Positions 13,851-14,880 of a stretch of DNA of 14,880 bases are shown piece after piece (the stretch's first letter is position 1; every line of letters begins with the position of its first letter). The stretch is from Phycisphaeraceae bacterium. Lineage in GTDB: Bacteria > Planctomycetota > Phycisphaerae > Phycisphaerales > UBA1924. The stretch is from the NCBI GenBank assembly GCA_009827205.1, contig WUAK01000035.1, positions 1 through 14,880 of the forward strand, read 5' to 3'. The notes below the pieces were generated by a model. The model saw only the letters and a program-made list of their open reading frames with translations. It did no database searches and was not told the DNA's origin. Made by a program: the position numbers and the translations under genes.

Positions 13851-14880
13851 TCACTCGAGTCTGTTCCCGCCCAATCGGTCCAGTTCCTCGATATCACGCA
13901 TGCTCTGGGCCTCGATGCGTTCCACCTCGGCTTCATCCAGCCAAGGCAGATCCAGCAGCTTCCGCCTCAAAGATTCAGGGAAATCCCTGCGCAACCTTTC
14001 ATGCTTCGGGCGACTTTTCCACACCCTGTGCATCCAGAAATACTGCTCCGGAGCGGTGCGCACCATCTTCTCGATCGACCACCTGTAGCGTGCCGTGATG
14101 TAGAACAGCGGGTCTGGCTGATCCTTCCAGTCCTCCGGACGGATGACATCGTGGATATCAAAGCGGTATCCCATCGCGTCCTGCCATCGACCTTTCGCGT
14201 GGCTATGGAGTTCATCGACACCATCGGGTCCGCGCTTCGGGCTGCGCACACCTCCGCCGCAGATGATGCTCGCGTTCTTCTGCATCGCGAGCATGCCGAC
14301 GGATTTGTATGTGCTCGTGAGTCTGCCAAAGAAGGGAACAAAGAGTCCACGGTCGCCCGCGTTCTGGTCGGCGACAAACGCGGGCATGCCCCCGCGATCC
14401 ATCGCCAGAGGCAGATCGCGCACGGCGCCAAACTTGTCAACCAGCTGCATGCCCCTCTTCATGCGCACATCGCGCACCCAATTGTCGAGGGGCTTCAGGT
14501 CGAGTGGCCGATACACCGCGTGCACGGGGACACCCATCACAGCCATCGCGGTCCCCGAGAGTTCCCAGTTCCCGAAGTGACCCGTCAGCAGGATCACCGG
14601 CCTGTTGGCGAGCACCTCGCCGAACGCCTCGGCTGCCTTGCCGAAGCAGGCGTGGCGCACCCAGCTGTCCCCTGAGAGAAACCTCGGTGTATAGAGCATC
14701 TCGGCGCCGAGCTGGAACAGGTGACCCCACACACCCTCGGCGACATCGTGCACGCGATCCTCATCCCAATCCGGGAAGGCGAACCGTACTCGTTTCTTGC
14801 ACCTTGCGAGCTGCGTCTTGTTTAGTGATGTGCGCGCAAAGAGGCGGCCGAGTCTGGCCAGCTCATCAAGCGTGGCCTCG
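13851..14880 (-). CDS. LpxL/HtrB-type lysophospholipid acyltransferase (5' end outside window)
   Basis: The frame is open from the right edge of the window (14879) to the TGA at 13851-13853, giving 342 residues. A GTG at 14753 could start a shorter form, but the preceding codons read as the usual family N-terminal segment (RVRFAFPDWDEDRVHDVAEGV), so the true start lies beyond the window. The family (lipid A biosynthesis acyltransferases) moves acyl chains onto lipid A precursors or related lipids at the inner membrane. The catalytic HxxxxE motif is present as GHFGNWE (about visible residues 100-106), followed by HAVYRPLDLKPLDNWV, FVADQNAGDRGLFVPFFGR and, near the C-terminus, EQYFWMHRVWKSRP, all typical. 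With the O-antigen-ligase-type gene nearby it suggests a lipid A-containing outer membrane. The exact acceptor is not determined. Confidence 0.9.
   Translation of the reverse strand, partial: EATLDELARLGRLFARTSLNKTQLARCKKRVRFAFPDWDEDRVHDVAEGVWGHLFQLGAEMLYTPRFLSGDSWVRHACFGKAAEAFGEVLANRPVILLTGHFGNWELSGTAMAVMGVPVHAVYRPLDLKPLDNWVRDVRMKRGMQLVDKFGAVRDLPLAMDRGGMPAFVADQNAGDRGLFVPFFGRLTSTYKSVGMLAMQKNASIICGGGVRSPKRGPDGVDELHSHAKGRWQDAMGYRFDIHDVIRPEDWKDQPDPLFYITARYRWSIEKMVRTAPEQYFWMHRVWKSRPKHERLRRDFPESLRRKLLDLPWLDEAEVERIEAQSMRDIEELDRLGGNRLE

Noticed and set aside
13401..14675. Long + strand open frame of 424 codons
   Set aside because: It runs antisense across two well-identified genes (response regulator and acyltransferase) and the gap between them, which a real gene would not be expected to do; it is a by-product of GC-rich codon use.
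1..14880. Search for CRISPR arrays, tRNA, rRNA, insertion sequences, prophage or restriction/defence genes
   Set aside because: No regularly spaced repeats, no transposase or integrase motifs, no cloverleaf-like segment and no defence-type domains were seen; gaps between genes are all under 200 bases.

Overview
This window looks like ordinary chromosomal DNA from a GC-rich, Gram-negative-type, probably aquatic or marine heterotroph. The envelope is diderm: there are two exported proteins with outer-membrane-barrel-like C-termini ending in Phe, two lipoprotein signal peptides, an O-antigen-ligase-type membrane protein and an LpxL-type acyltransferase. The mix of an FmdB-type small protein with an MPTYDY start, a DUF4175-like membrane/coiled-coil protein and a DUF5916 protein suggests Planctomycetota, possibly Phycisphaerae. 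That assignment is an inference from family flavour, not from a marker gene. No rRNA, tRNA, CRISPR array, insertion sequence, phage gene or toxin-type cassette was seen, and no gap between genes exceeds 300 bases.

Layout, left to right. (1) The 3' end of an unrecognised + strand gene (1-294) converges on uvrC (298-1776, -), an excinuclease that keeps both nuclease domains but lacks the usual C-terminal helix-hairpin-helix tail. (2) Diverging from uvrC is a + strand pair of exported proteins, 1809-3950 (CBM9-like plus DUF5916 barrel) and 4000-5331 (unknown family, acidic, barrel-like). A structured 49-base gap separates them. (3) An SbtA-family bicarbonate permease (5432-6433, +) abuts, with zero spacing, a - strand block: M20 amidohydrolase (6434-7651), iron-type ABC substrate-binding lipoprotein (7670-8797) and a large DUF4175-like protein (8883-10619). 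(4) Diverging from that block is an O-antigen-ligase-type protein (10806-12119, +), whose stop codon overlaps the stop of the next - strand gene in a shared CTAG. (5) The rest is on the - strand: lipoprotein (12116-12559), FmdB-like protein (12552-12854) and a small unknown protein (12871-13233), which form a tight operon; then a single-domain response regulator (13287-13694) with a visible promoter; then an LpxL/HtrB-type acyltransferase (13851-14880) whose 5' end lies beyond the window.

Most genes fall into three themes: envelope building (acyltransferase, O-antigen ligase, two exported barrel proteins, lipoproteins), uptake and hydrolysis of small molecules (SbtA, substrate-binding protein, M20) and DNA repair (UvrC). 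I do not see a clear undescribed multi-gene system. The most unusual items are the UvrC without an HhH tail, the FmdB-like protein that has lost its zinc-ribbon cysteines and sits in a translationally coupled operon with a lipoprotein and an orphan protein, the isolated DUF4175-like protein (whose start I move to a GTG with a strong ribosome binding site), and the fact that all three convergent gene pairs have stop codons within three bases of each other or overlapping.
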